NCBI GenBank assembly: GCA_942493135.1
Contig: OW818684.1
Span: 3,162,001 to 3,226,000 of the forward strand
DNA from: Planctellipticum sp942493135
Lineage (GTDB): Bacteria > Planctomycetota > Planctomycetia > Planctomycetales > Planctomycetaceae
DNA length: 64,000 nt
Direction: 5' to 3'
The position numbers and the translations under genes are program-made. Below are positions 18,370 to 26,676 of this stretch, piece after piece. Numbering within the stretch: the first letter of the stretch is position 1; each line of letters starts with the position of its first letter. The notes beneath the pieces are model-generated. The model saw only the letters and a list, made by a program, of their open reading frames with translations, was not told the origin of the DNA and did no database searches.

Positions 18370-18680
18370 GGGCAGGGATCCTGGAACGGGAAGGAATAAT
18401 GGCGGGAGACGCCGTGATCCAAACACAGCGTCCTCAACCTGCTTTGGACAAGCATCTACCATGCCAGATATGAAGGCAGACAGGAAGAGGCCGCCCGGGA
18501 GAGTTTGGCGTGAAAGCGACACAACGAATTGATGCCACTGTGGTTACGAGTTTTCAAAAACGGCGGAGTCTTGCCCGAAAATTGACACGGAATCCACATT
18601 CCGAGTCAGACTCTCGCCGCGCGCGAGCGATCAAACCTGCACAACTCCAGTGCAGTCCTGCGAGCCGAGCGACGGATTCG
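18370..18680. other. Intergenic region upstream of DUF1559 gene
   Basis: About 310 bases should contain the DUF1559 promoter on the minus strand. The segment around 18530-18600 is AT-richer than its surroundings and is a plausible promoter location, but I could not identify a confident -35/-10 pair or a repeat. No gene is supported. Confidence 0.35.
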
Positions 18681-19184
18681 CTATCTCGCGATCAGACACC
18701 GCGGACTCGCCGTCCGCAGCCGCTCCAGCGCCCCGTCTGAGACCGTCGCCTCAATCAGGCTCAGCGAAGTGAGCGATCGCAGCTCCGCAACCAGCTCCAG
18801 ATCCGCATCGCTCAGCGCCAGCCCGTTCAGCGACAGAAACCGGAGCCCCGGCATAGTTCGCAACGCCGCCAGCGAAGCCCCCGCCGCCCACGAGTACGAG
18901 AGATCCAGATTCTCCAGCGAAGCCCGCCCCGCCAGGATTCCCGCGTCTGCGTCGCGATAGCTCCTGCCAACGGTCAGCGACTTCAAACGCGGCAAGTCGG
19001 CCAGCGCGCCGCGCACATCGTCAGTCAACGGACACTGACTCAGATCGAGAGCCGACGCATCCCCACGGACATCAATCTGTACCGTCGCCCCGGCGGCGCG
19101 CTGCGTCTGGATCGCGCGCTGCTGCCGAGGATCGGAACTGCATCCCGCAACAACCAGCATCAGGAGCAGCCGGCCGGCTTTCAT
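18681..19184 (-). CDS. Leucine-rich-repeat lipoprotein
   Basis: A 167-residue protein whose N-terminus MKAGRLLLMLVVAGCSSD carries a lipobox (VVAGC). The mature part contains four leucine-rich repeats of the planctomycete type: LPRLKSLTVGRSY, RASLENLDLSYSW, MPGLRFLSLNGLALSDADL and LRSLTSLSLIEATVSDGAL. LRR domains bind proteins; the partner is unknown. The repeat type is the same as in the long M56-LRR protein at 31639. It ends with a cysteine-containing tail directly at the stop. Confidence 0.78.
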   Translation of the reverse strand: MKAGRLLLMLVVAGCSSDPRQQRAIQTQRAAGATVQIDVRGDASALDLSQCPLTDDVRGALADLPRLKSLTVGRSYRDADAGILAGRASLENLDLSYSWAAGASLAALRTMPGLRFLSLNGLALSDADLELVAELRSLTSLSLIEATVSDGALERLRTASPRCLIAR

Positions 19185-19217
19185 GGTGCTTCCCGTCGGC
19201 TGAGCAGCGCACTCGGC

Positions 19218-19535
19218 TCAATGACCGCCGTTCATGATCCGGGCGCGGGCCAGAGCTTCTTCCGCTTCGGGAATCTTCCCGCAGCGCTGATAGATCACCG
19301 ACAGCTGCGTGTAGGAAAATCCATCGTGCGGTTCCAGTTCCACAACCTGCCGGGCGTGGTGGATGGCCTCATCCAGCCTGCCCAGTTTCTGCAGATAGAC
19401 AGCCAGGGCCGAATGGCTCACAGCATGACCTGGGTCGATCGCAATGACCTCCTGCAGCTTCAGGACGGCTCCCGCCAGATCCCCGAGATCCTTCAGCTTC
19501 ACAGCGGCATCGTACATTTCGTCGGACGTAGACAT
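19218..19535 (-). CDS. Small tetratricopeptide repeat protein
   Basis: A 105-residue soluble protein made almost entirely of three TPR motifs: AVLKLQEVIAIDPGHAVSHS, GRLDEAIHHARQVVELEP and GKIPEAEEALARARI. No signal peptide. TPRs mediate protein-protein contacts, and nothing else in the sequence suggests a catalytic role. The ATG preceded by GCGGGG was chosen over an upstream TTG in the same frame. It lies 33 bases upstream of the LRR lipoprotein on the same strand, so the two may be cotranscribed. Confidence 0.72.
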   Translation of the reverse strand: MSTSDEMYDAAVKLKDLGDLAGAVLKLQEVIAIDPGHAVSHSALAVYLQKLGRLDEAIHHARQVVELEPHDGFSYTQLSVIYQRCGKIPEAEEALARARIMNGGH

Positions 19536-19814
19536 CCCCGCAGATCCCCCAGTTTTTGGTACTTCCAACCTGCTTCATCATAGGCAGATTCGGGCGACCT
19601 TCCAACCGCACGAAATCCCGCCGGAAAAGTCGCCGGGGAGCGCGCGACGCGCAAACTCGGTTTGCGGGAAAACGCGAGGTGGAGTAGCCTGTCACTGCTT
19701 CAGGATCGCATGCAAGGGCGTGCAGGGCCGATCCTGGATCTGGATGTCGTCCGGCAATCCCGGCGAAACAGTGGCCAGCTTCCGTCAAATACTGCCGGTG
19801 GCAGGCCGATCCCG

Positions 19815-20714
19815 ATGAGGATGGATTCGATGTGGACCTCTGCGTTTTCGTGCCCCGAAGCTGCCGCCCGCCCGCGGACTTCGGTCGCAGTTCTCGTCGG
19901 ATTGACGTTGTCCCTGATTCCGCTGGCGGACGCCTGCGGGCAACCGTTGCGACGCTTGCGGAACAACCAGACCGCCTCCTCCGTCGCCGAGCAGGTCAAG
20001 CCGGGGACGACCGCCAAGATCGACGAAAACCATCCGATCGTCCCGCTCCTGGAACGCGCCTACGAAAGCCGCAAGGCACTCGATGCCGTCCAGGATTACG
20101 AAGCCGTCTTCTCCAAACGAGAGATCGTCGGCAAGAAGCTGCTGGCAAGTACGTTGAGCCTGAAGGTCCGCGAAGAGCCCTTCTGCGTCTACCTGAAGTT
20201 CATGGACACCGGTAACGCCGGCCGCGAAGTGCTCTATTTTTCCGGCCGCAACGACGGAAAGCTGCTCGTCCACGAAGACGGAGTCTCGCGACTGCTGGGA
20301 ACCTTCAAGTTCAAGCCGGACGACAAGACCGCGATGGCGGAAAACCGCTACCCCATCACGATGGTCGGCATGCGGAATCTGGTCGACAAGATCATCCAGC
20401 AGTGGGAATTCGAAGGCCAGTACGGCGAAATGGAAGTCCAGCACCGACCCGAATCGAAACTCGACGGCCGCAAGTGCGACGTCCTCGAAGCGACTCATCC
20501 GCAGCCCCGCAATCAGTTCAAGTATCACCTCACCCGGCTCTGGATCGACAGCGAAACCAAGTTCCCCGTCCGCGTCGAACAGTACCTGTTCCCGACGAAG
20601 GCCGGTGAAGCCCCGCAGATCGTCGAAGAGTACACCTACACCAAGATCCGCGTGAACCTCGGACTTGGCGACAACGACTTCGACCCGAAGAACCCCAAGT
20701 TCAACTTCCCTTGA
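19815..20714 (+). CDS. DUF1571 family secreted protein
   Basis: A protein of about 299 residues with a hydrophobic N-terminal signal (VAVLVGLTLSLIPLADA). The mature part, with YEAVFSKREIVGKKLL, KVREEPFCVYLKF, MVGMRNLVDKI and RVEQYLFP, matches my recollection of the DUF1571 family, common and uncharacterised in planctomycetes. The beta-rich pattern recalls lipoprotein-carrier (LolA-like) folds, but this is only an impression. ATGs at 19821 and 19830 are alternatives; GAGG nine bases before 19830 supports the latter. The next gene, panC, begins 143 bases downstream on the same strand. Confidence 0.78.
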   Translation: MRMDSMWTSAFSCPEAAARPRTSVAVLVGLTLSLIPLADACGQPLRRLRNNQTASSVAEQVKPGTTAKIDENHPIVPLLERAYESRKALDAVQDYEAVFSKREIVGKKLLASTLSLKVREEPFCVYLKFMDTGNAGREVLYFSGRNDGKLLVHEDGVSRLLGTFKFKPDDKTAMAENRYPITMVGMRNLVDKIIQQWEFEGQYGEMEVQHRPESKLDGRKCDVLEATHPQPRNQFKYHLTRLWIDSETKFPVRVEQYLFPTKAGEAPQIVEEYTYTKIRVNLGLGDNDFDPKNPKFNFP

Positions 20715-20856
20715 GCCGATGGCGCCTGCCGTGTGACTTCTGCGTCCCGGAGGTAGAATCTGCCGGAGTGCCTGGCAGGCTGTTCCGCGGGACCGCGTCG
20801 TCGGTCCGTTTTGCTCGGACCGATCCCCTGCCGTCACCCATCGGGAAGGGGACGCA

Positions 20857-21708
20857 ATGCAGGTGGCGGAAACCGTCGACCAGGTTCGAATCGCAGTCCG
20901 CTCGGCCCGTGCCGCCGGCAAGAGCGTCGGCTTCGTGCCGACCATGGGCGCCCTGCACGCCGGCCATCGCAGCCTCATGGAAGCCAGCCGCCGCGAATGC
21001 GACTTCCACATCGTCAGCATCTTCGTGAACCCGACGCAGTTCGGCCCCCACGAAGACCTCGCCCGCTATCCGCGCCCCCGCGACGCCGACCTCGAACTCT
21101 GCCGGACCGCCGGCATGGATCTCGTCTTCTACCCCCCCGTCGAAGTCATGTATCCGCCGAATTACCGCACGTTCGTCGAAGTCGCCGGGCTGTCTTCCCT
21201 CCTCGAAGGCGCCGTCCGCCCCGGACACTTTCGGGGCGTGGCCACCGTCGTCACCAAACTGCTGCTGATCGCCGGAGCCGACCGCGCCTACTTCGGGCAG
21301 AAAGACTACCAGCAGCAGACGATCGTTCGCGTGATGGTCAGCGAACTCAATCTGCCGACCGAAATCCGCGTCTGTCCGACGCTGCGCGATCCCGACGGGC
21401 TCGCCATGAGCAGCCGCAATGCCTACCTGACCCCCGAACAGCGCCAGGCCGGACTGTCGCTCTCCCGCGCACTGCATCTCGCTCAGCGGATCGTCGACTC
21501 CGGCGAGCAGTGCGTAACAACCATCGAGCGGGCGATGCACGAAATCCTCGCCGGAACCCCCGGCGTAGAACCCGACTACGCCGTGCTGCGGCACCCGGAC
21601 ACGCTGGAAGAGCTGCCCGAAATCCTCCCGCAGATGGTCGCCCTGATCGCCGCCCGCGTCGGAACCACCCGGCTGATCGATAACGAAGTCCTGCAAATGG
21701 GACATTGA
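20857..21708 (+). CDS. panC: Pantothenate synthetase (pantoate-beta-alanine ligase)
   Basis: ATP-dependent condensation of pantoate and beta-alanine to pantothenate, the vitamin B5 step of CoA synthesis. The 283-residue cytoplasmic protein has VPTMGALHAGHRSLM (HIGH-like ATP site), FVNPTQFGPHEDLARYPR, the pantoate-binding GHFRGVATVV, FGQKDYQQ and PDGLAMSSRN (KMSKS-like). Length is normal for the family. AAGGGGA precedes the ATG. No other pantothenate genes are in the window. Confidence 0.96.
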   Translation: MQVAETVDQVRIAVRSARAAGKSVGFVPTMGALHAGHRSLMEASRRECDFHIVSIFVNPTQFGPHEDLARYPRPRDADLELCRTAGMDLVFYPPVEVMYPPNYRTFVEVAGLSSLLEGAVRPGHFRGVATVVTKLLLIAGADRAYFGQKDYQQQTIVRVMVSELNLPTEIRVCPTLRDPDGLAMSSRNAYLTPEQRQAGLSLSRALHLAQRIVDSGEQCVTTIERAMHEILAGTPGVEPDYAVLRHPDTLEELPEILPQMVALIAARVGTTRLIDNEVLQMGH

Positions 21709-21807
21709 TCCGTTCAGCGAAGCTCCAGACGCCAAGTTCCAGACGGAGATTTCGTCAGTTCGTCGGAATGTCGACCGCGCCTTCCATTCTGCCATCCCTC
21801 CTTACTT

Positions 21808-21886
21808 CTCTGCGTCGTTGCGTTCCTCTTTGCGTCTTTGCGTCTTTGCGTGAAATCTTCCCTCTTCATCTTCCCTCTTCATCTCA
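21808..21886. repeat. 8-nt and 13-nt period direct repeats
   Basis: Six 8-mers in register (TCTCTGCG, TCGTTGCG, then TGCGTCTT twice and TGCGTGAA) cover 21808-21855. Two exact copies of the 13-mer ATCTTCCCTCTTC at 21856-21881 follow. The 8-mer part matches the repeat at 9970-10008. It lies between panC and a terminator. Confidence 0.75.
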
Positions 21887-21889
21887 ACC

Positions 21890-21926
21890 CAAAACGAAAA
21901 CAGGCCAGGGCAATCACCCTGGCCTG
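21890..21926 (-). terminator. Rho-independent terminator of the S41 protease gene
   Basis: Read on the minus strand, a perfect 10-bp stem (CAGGCCAGGG/CCCTGGCCTG, loop TGATTG) at 21926-21901 is followed by TTTTCGTTTT. It sits about 90 bases after the protease stop and is the clearest minus-strand terminator in the window. Confidence 0.8.
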
Positions 21927-22012
21927 CCGACGTTGTCGCGATGCATAATCGTCACATCCTGCGGCGGAAGATGGTTGAACACCCGGATCGTCAATGATCC
22001 GGCACGCTCCGA

Positions 22013-24085
22013 TCAGCCCTGAGTCCCGGTTCCGACCATTCCGTTCCGGGCCAGGCCGTTCGCCATGTTCTTCAACTGCGGATCCTGAGCCACGCTCAGG
22101 GCCGACTGAAGACCCCGGTCAACCGCGCTCGTATCGTTTCGCACCTGCGGCACGAGCACGTCGGGAGTCACACCCACGCCGGCCATTGCCACCCCCTTCG
22201 GCGAGTAGAATCGGGCCGTCGTCAACCGCAGCCCCGATCCCAGCGACTGAATCGGAAACAGCGTCTGCACCGTCCCCTTGCCGTACGACTTTTCTCCCAC
22301 GATCACTCCGCGATGGTTGTCCTGAATCGCCGCCGCGAAGATCTCGCTCGCCGAAGCGCTGTTGTGGTCCACCATCACGACCAGCGGAACTTTCCAGGTA
22401 TTCTGCGGGTGAGCCACTTCCATCGATTCGTCGTTCGGGTTCCGGCCGTGCGTCGACACGATCGTCCCTTGCGGCAGAAACTTGTCGCTGATCGCCACGC
22501 ACGTCGACAACAGCCCCCCGGGGTTCCCCCGCAGGTCGAGGATCAGCGACTGCATCCCCTGCTGCTGAAGCTGCCACAGGGCGGCGTCCAGTTCCTCCGA
22601 CGTCGATTCGGCAAACTTCTCGATCTTGATGTAACCGATCTTGTTCGTCGGATCCTCCATCCGCACGTCGGCGACGCTGTGGATCGTCACCTGCTGCCGC
22701 ATCAGCGTCGTATCCCCGACCAGATCGTCCCGGCGAATCGTGAGCTGCACCGTCGAACCCTGCGGCCCGGTGATCTTGTCGACCGCCTGATTCAGATCAA
22801 CGCCGGCCACCGACTGTCCGTTGACCGCCGCGATGATATCACCCCGGCGTAACGTCGCCTGGGCCGCCGGGCTGCCGCTGAGCACCTTGAGGATCATCAG
22901 CCCTCGCGGATTCGACTCCAGCTCCACGCCGATCCCCACAATGTTGTTCTCCAGCCCCATGCTCGGAGCACCAGACTTTTCCGGCGGCACGAACATGGAA
23001 TACTGATCCAGCGTGTCGAGCGCCCCATACACGAATTCCAGCGAAACCGTCGCCGGGTTGACCCCCAGCAGCTGGTTCGCCGCCGCTCCAGCCTGCCGCA
23101 TCACGCCGATGGCGTCGTTGGCCGACTGCACATTGGATTGCATCGCCAGCTGCCGCATCGCCTGCTGAAACTGCGGTATACTCTGCGATCCGCTCTGCAG
23201 TCCGAGCGCCGTCTGGTACGACGGCGTTCCGGCCGCGATCGAAAGGTGCTCCAGCGCCGACTGCGCCCGCTGGGTGTACGTCGTCGGTTCGATGTGCCTG
23301 GAATCGATGAGCTGCGAGAGCTCCATGTATGCCGCTTCGCCGCTCTGCTGCGTCAGGCTCTGCAGGACGCGAATCACACGCGGATCCTGATACCGCTGCG
23401 AAATCTTCTGCTCGACCGTCGGATGCAGCGTCGACGCCGGCGCCGCCGGGATTGCGGGAGATGCCGGTCCGATCTGCAACGGCCGGTCGTACTGCGGTAC
23501 GCGGTCGTACGGAACTCGCTCCCGCGTTGTCGGCAGCGAATCGAATCCACCCTGATCCGCAGGGGATCGTCGAGTCATATCCCACTGGTCGCGGCCCAGG
23601 CCATAGCCGCCCGACGTTTCCCCGGAATCCCGACCGTTCAGCCGGTCCCGATGCCGACCGGACTGACGGACCGGATCCCGGCCATTGCCGCCGCGACCGT
23701 CGTCAAAGAACCCGCGGCCGTTCAAACCGCTGCCCGACTGTCCGTAGAGCCCCGGTTGACTGTTGAAGCCGTTCGAAGCCGGAATGAGCGAACGATCGTC
23801 GAACCGTCGACTGTCGAACGAACGATCCTCCTGGAAACGGTCCTCCCGGTACGAGTCGTTGAAAGCCGGCCCCGACCACGGAGCCGGCGGCGTCGCACGG
23901 TCATACGACGGGCCGCTTCGCCCCAGATAGCTGTCCGGCGACGGACCGAAGTCATCGCCGAAATTCGAATTGCCGCCGTATTGAGCCATTGCGGGGACAG
24001 CCGCCCCGGCCACCAGAACCGCGCAGGCCGCACTGCGAAGCCAGCCGGTCAGGCTCTTTCCAAAGTGAGTCAACATGCGAGTCAT
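22013..24085 (-). CDS. S41 family C-terminal processing protease (CtpA-like)
   Basis: Periplasmic serine protease of 690 residues. A signal peptide (cut after VPAMA) leads into about 190 residues of low-complexity Gly/Ser/Asp/Arg-rich sequence, then a helical region. A PDZ domain follows (GIGVELESNPRGLMILKV, RGDIIAAVNGQSV), then the S41 core: LILDLRGNPGG, DHNSASASEIFAAAIQD with the nucleophilic serine, and GEKSYGKGTVQ with the catalytic lysine. Typical CtpA is 400-450 residues, so the disordered N-terminal extension is unusual. AAGGA lies before the ATG. csrA follows upstream on the same strand, 79 bases away. Confidence 0.9.
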   Translation of the reverse strand: MTRMLTHFGKSLTGWLRSAACAVLVAGAAVPAMAQYGGNSNFGDDFGPSPDSYLGRSGPSYDRATPPAPWSGPAFNDSYREDRFQEDRSFDSRRFDDRSLIPASNGFNSQPGLYGQSGSGLNGRGFFDDGRGGNGRDPVRQSGRHRDRLNGRDSGETSGGYGLGRDQWDMTRRSPADQGGFDSLPTTRERVPYDRVPQYDRPLQIGPASPAIPAAPASTLHPTVEQKISQRYQDPRVIRVLQSLTQQSGEAAYMELSQLIDSRHIEPTTYTQRAQSALEHLSIAAGTPSYQTALGLQSGSQSIPQFQQAMRQLAMQSNVQSANDAIGVMRQAGAAANQLLGVNPATVSLEFVYGALDTLDQYSMFVPPEKSGAPSMGLENNIVGIGVELESNPRGLMILKVLSGSPAAQATLRRGDIIAAVNGQSVAGVDLNQAVDKITGPQGSTVQLTIRRDDLVGDTTLMRQQVTIHSVADVRMEDPTNKIGYIKIEKFAESTSEELDAALWQLQQQGMQSLILDLRGNPGGLLSTCVAISDKFLPQGTIVSTHGRNPNDESMEVAHPQNTWKVPLVVMVDHNSASASEIFAAAIQDNHRGVIVGEKSYGKGTVQTLFPIQSLGSGLRLTTARFYSPKGVAMAGVGVTPDVLVPQVRNDTSAVDRGLQSALSVAQDPQLKNMANGLARNGMVGTGTQG

Positions 24086-24164
24086 GATCGGGTTCCTTCC
24101 GTTGTCTTTGCGGCCGATCTTCTGATCGGCGGATGCATGGGATTAAAAAAGAATTCTCGGGGAC

Positions 24165-24371
24165 TCAGAGCGGAAATTGAACCGCATTCGCCGCGTTTTG
24201 AACTGCGGCCAGTTCCGTCGAATCGGGGCCCAACTCACCCCGCAGAATCTTGACGTGGGCCGGGGCTTCGATCCCGATTTTGACCGAACCTCTCCCCGTC
24301 CGCATCACACGGACCACCACGTCTTCGCCGATTTGGATGACACCGTCCCGTTTTCGCGTCAGGATCAACAT
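24165..24371 (-). CDS. csrA: CsrA/RsmA carbon storage regulator
   Basis: RNA-binding translational regulator of 68 residues. The sequence MLILTRKRDGVIQIGEDVVV is the canonical CsrA N-terminus, including the RNA-contacting LTRK residues. KIGIEAPAHVKILRGEL corresponds to the conserved second RNA-binding strand (GIxAPxxVxVxR). The C-terminal tail is somewhat longer than in E. coli CsrA (61). CsrA dimers bind GGA motifs in mRNA leaders and in many bacteria repress flagellin translation. It is encoded just upstream of an S41 protease and divergent from three secreted-protein genes whose leaders carry identical AAGGA sites. Confidence 0.95.
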   Translation of the reverse strand: MLILTRKRDGVIQIGEDVVVRVMRTGRGSVKIGIEAPAHVKILRGELGPDSTELAAVQNAANAVQFPL

Positions 24372-24902
24372 GGTTTCCCTTCCTGTGTCGTGAGTTACAG
24401 TTCCAGGCGACGTGCCGGAAGAAGTCATTGAGACTCACCAGTTTGTCGTCACGGCGACCACTCAATGCACGTCGCGCGCCAATTCTGCGCCAGCAATTCT
24501 TTTCCGCCCGCGAGGCACATTTTATGGGGACTTGTGCGTTGTAAGGTCCGCTTGCGGGCGTGTTCACCGGCCAGACGACGGGGTGAGAATGTAACTTTCT
24601 CCCGAGCTGTGGGCCGGCCTGTGTAAATCTTGCGACACATGAACTGGCGACGCGCCATCGACATGATTTTCCTGACGAATGCGTCCTCGCGAGAAACCCG
24701 CGGAGACACCTCTTATGTCAGGCAGATTCGCGGTCCGGAATCGAACGGAATCCCGTAGAAAAATCAAAACAACATCAATTGGCACGGTGAGTGCATCACA
24801 GTGATTCCCATCAAGCCCGCCGAACGGTGGCCGGCTGAGACCGACCTGGGGATCGCTCAAGCACGAGTCGCATCCCGGAATCAAACCACGAAGGAACGAA
24901 CC
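24372..24902. other. Intergenic region with divergent promoters
   Basis: About 530 bases separate csrA (minus) from the secreted-protein trio (plus). A sigma-54-like promoter is seen at 24780-24796. No protein with recognisable features is encoded. Minus-strand frames here lack ribosome sites. The length leaves room for a small RNA, but I cannot define one. Confidence 0.45.
24780..24796 (+). promoter_or_regulatory. Candidate sigma-54 promoter (-24/-12)
   Basis: TGGCACG-N4-GTGCA matches the RpoN consensus TGGCACG-N4-TTGCA at every fixed base but one, with the invariant GG and GC at the required spacing of ten bases between them. It lies about 105 bases upstream of the first secreted-protein ATG at 24903 and points toward it. 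No enhancer-binding-protein site was identified. Confidence 0.55.
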
Positions 24903-25316
24903 ATGTTTTCCAAACTCTCCGCTCTCTGCGTGACTGGTGCGATGCTGCTTTCGACCGGCAGCAGCCTGCAGGCTCAGGACTACCGCCACAACAACTGGGG
25001 TTATCAACCGGCCTACGTTGCCTCGAACTCCAGCGGATACTACGGCCAGGCCAGCCAGAATCGCTTCCGCGACGACGGCTGCGATTTCAAAAATCACAAC
25101 GGCAGCGGCTACAGCAGCGCATACCGGGGCGGCACGTACGGTTCTGCCTGGCCGGGTGCTCAATGGGGCGGTGGCTACAGTTACACCCAGCCCTACCGCA
25201 GCTCGGCGTACCTGCCGGCTTACCGGGTGCCGGGCTACAGCAACAACTACGGCTACTCGCAGCCCGGCTACCGTTCGACCTCGACTTACGGCTCCAGCCA
25301 CCTCTGGTCTCGGTAA
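24903..25316 (+). CDS. Secreted Gly/Tyr/Ser-rich protein, paralogue 1 of 3
   Basis: A 137-residue protein with a signal peptide ending in SSLQAQD. The mature chain is dominated by Gly, Tyr, Ser, Asn and Arg, with short recurring pieces: NNWGYQPAYVAS, GYSSAYRGGTYGS, PYRSSAYLPAYRVPGYSNN and GYSQPGYRSTSTYGS. Low complexity with regularly spaced aromatic residues suggests an extracellular structural or adhesive role, which is inference. The N-terminus (MFSKLSALCVTGAML) and the leader GAAGGAACG before the ATG are shared with the two following genes. An in-frame ATG at 24801 lacks this leader and precedes no signal peptide. I do not recognise the family. Confidence 0.75.
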   Translation: MFSKLSALCVTGAMLLSTGSSLQAQDYRHNNWGYQPAYVASNSSGYYGQASQNRFRDDGCDFKNHNGSGYSSAYRGGTYGSAWPGAQWGGGYSYTQPYRSSAYLPAYRVPGYSNNYGYSQPGYRSTSTYGSSHLWSR

Positions 25317-25335
25317 CGGACATGAGCAACTCATC

Positions 25336-25358
25336 GCCGTCCGGAAGGTCCGGGCGGC
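25336..25358 (+). promoter_or_regulatory. Intergenic hairpin between paralogues 1 and 2
   Basis: A 9-bp stem GCCGTCCGG/CCGGGCGGC (one G-T wobble) with loop AAGGT. It has no U-tract, so it may be an mRNA-processing or stabilising element instead of a terminator. A matching hairpin follows paralogue 2. Confidence 0.5.
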
Positions 25359-25415
25359 GGACTGTCCTCCACGGAATCTGGGATCTCGATGATCTTTTGA
25401 ACGAAGGAACGGATC

Positions 25416-25838
25416 ATGTTTACGAAATTCACTTCTCTGTTTGTGGCCGGTGCGATCGTCATGGCCGCCGGTAACGTCAACGCCGCCGATTACTTCGGGC
25501 CGAGCTGGGGCAGCGGACCCAGCTACGTCTCCAGCAATGTGAGAAACTTCAACAGCGGTTACAGCAACGCCTACCGGGGCAACGGCATCGCGGTCGGCGG
25601 CTGCTACGGCAAGGACTGCACCAGCGGTTCCTGCGGAACCCGGCCGTACGACGGCACCTGGTCCCGCGATCGCTGGGATAACAACCGGTGGGACAACCGG
25701 TCTGTGAATACGCTCCCCTACCGCAGCCCGTCGTACCTGCCGGTCTACCGGCCCTCGACTTACAACAGTGCCTTCAATCACAACCTGCCCGGCTACGGCC
25801 ACTCGACCTGGAACTCGGGACACGGGTCCTACCGGTAA
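25416..25838 (+). CDS. Secreted Gly/Tyr/Asn-rich protein, paralogue 2 of 3
   Basis: A 140-residue protein with signal peptide MFTKFTSLFVAGAIVMAAG cut near NVNAAD. The mature part begins YFGPSWGSGPSYVSSN, aligned with paralogue 1 (DYRHNNWGYQPAYVAS), and ends with LPYRSPSYLPVYRPSTYNSA and GHSTWNSGHGSYR. It has a short cysteine-containing segment (GGCYGKDCTSGSCGT) absent from paralogue 1 and expanded in paralogue 3. It is 99 bases after paralogue 1 with the same GAAGGAACG leader. Unknown family, likely exported to the cell surface. Confidence 0.75.
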   Translation: MFTKFTSLFVAGAIVMAAGNVNAADYFGPSWGSGPSYVSSNVRNFNSGYSNAYRGNGIAVGGCYGKDCTSGSCGTRPYDGTWSRDRWDNNRWDNRSVNTLPYRSPSYLPVYRPSTYNSAFNHNLPGYGHSTWNSGHGSYR

Positions 25839-25869
25839 CGGAATGATCCGCGGCAGTTGATCGATAGGG

Positions 25870-25918
25870 GTTCGAGAATCGCCGCCCGGAACGGCCGGGC
25901 GGCGGACGAGTCTCGAAC
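25870..25918 (+). promoter_or_regulatory. Two-part intergenic hairpin between paralogues 2 and 3
   Basis: An inner 10-bp stem CGCCGCCCGG/CCGGGCGGCG with loop AACGG is enclosed by an outer 8-bp stem GTTCGAGA/TCTCGAAC. No U-tract follows. The inner stem resembles the hairpin at 25336, so the spacer was duplicated with the genes. Confidence 0.6.
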
Positions 25919-25957
25919 GGTCCGCTTCTGGAATCTCCCTCTGCGAAGGAACGTATC

Positions 25958-26419
25958 ATGTTTAAGAAACTCTCAACCGTCTGCGTCGCCGGCGCCTTGA
26001 TCATGGTCGCCGGCAGCAATGCCCAGGCTCAGGACTTCTTTGGCTCGAACTGGGGCGCCCGCCCGGCCTATGCCGCGGCTCCGGTCCGCCACACCGGACT
26101 GTTCGGTCTGGGAATCCTCCCCGTCGGTCGCACCGTGTCGTCGAGTTGCCCCAACGGTCAATGCGGGTCGTGCCCGAACGGCAACTGCTCGACCGGAAGC
26201 TGCGCCAACGGCCGCTGCCCGCTCCCCAACACGGGATACTCGAACTGCCCCAACGGCCAGTGCGGCCCTCAGTACGGCAATATGCCGGTCTATCGGAGCA
26301 CGCAGTATCAACCCGTTTACCAGCAGCCGGTCTACCAGACGCCGAACTACAACGGCTACTACCAGCCGGCCATCCGGCCGACCGGCTACAACAGCGCGAA
26401 CAGCCCGTTCTACGAGTAA
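25958..26419 (+). CDS. Secreted Cys-repeat and Tyr-rich protein, paralogue 3 of 3
   Basis: A 153-residue protein with signal peptide MFKKLSTVCVAGALIMVAG ending near NAQAQD. After DFFGSNWGARPAYAAA, which aligns with the mature starts of the other two, it has a run of CPNGQC, CPNGNC, CSTGSC, CANGRC and CPNGQC units with CxxxC spacing. It then has a Tyr/Gln/Pro-rich tail (VYRSTQYQPVYQQPVYQT). The paired cysteines could form disulfides or bind metal; this is not resolvable by eye. Same leader as its neighbours. A strong terminator follows about 40 bases downstream, closing the three-gene unit. Confidence 0.77.
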   Translation: MFKKLSTVCVAGALIMVAGSNAQAQDFFGSNWGARPAYAAAPVRHTGLFGLGILPVGRTVSSSCPNGQCGSCPNGNCSTGSCANGRCPLPNTGYSNCPNGQCGPQYGNMPVYRSTQYQPVYQQPVYQTPNYNGYYQPAIRPTGYNSANSPFYE

Positions 26420-26457
26420 TGTCGCGGTTGATCTGACAGATTGACGCCTGATTTTTC

Positions 26458-26499
26458 AAAGCCGGACCGGTCCTTCGCGACCGGTCCGGCTTTGGTCTT
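26458..26499 (+). terminator. Strong Rho-independent terminator
   Basis: A perfect 15-bp stem (AAAGCCGGACCGGTC/GACCGGTCCGGCTTT) with a six-base CTTCGC loop is followed by GGTCTTTTTA. It terminates the three-gene secreted-protein unit. Confidence 0.9.
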
Positions 26500-26676
26500 T
26501 TTACAGACCGGAGCGACAGGCCTCAGAGCCCCGACCGTCCGGGAGGGGAGCCCCGTCGCCTCAACCAGCAGAACTCCGACAGGAGTGGGAAGATTCGACC
26601 GCCAACTTCAGGCATCCCGACAGATCGCAGACCGGTTACAATCCACCAGAGTCGCCAATCCTGCTTTTCCACGGAG

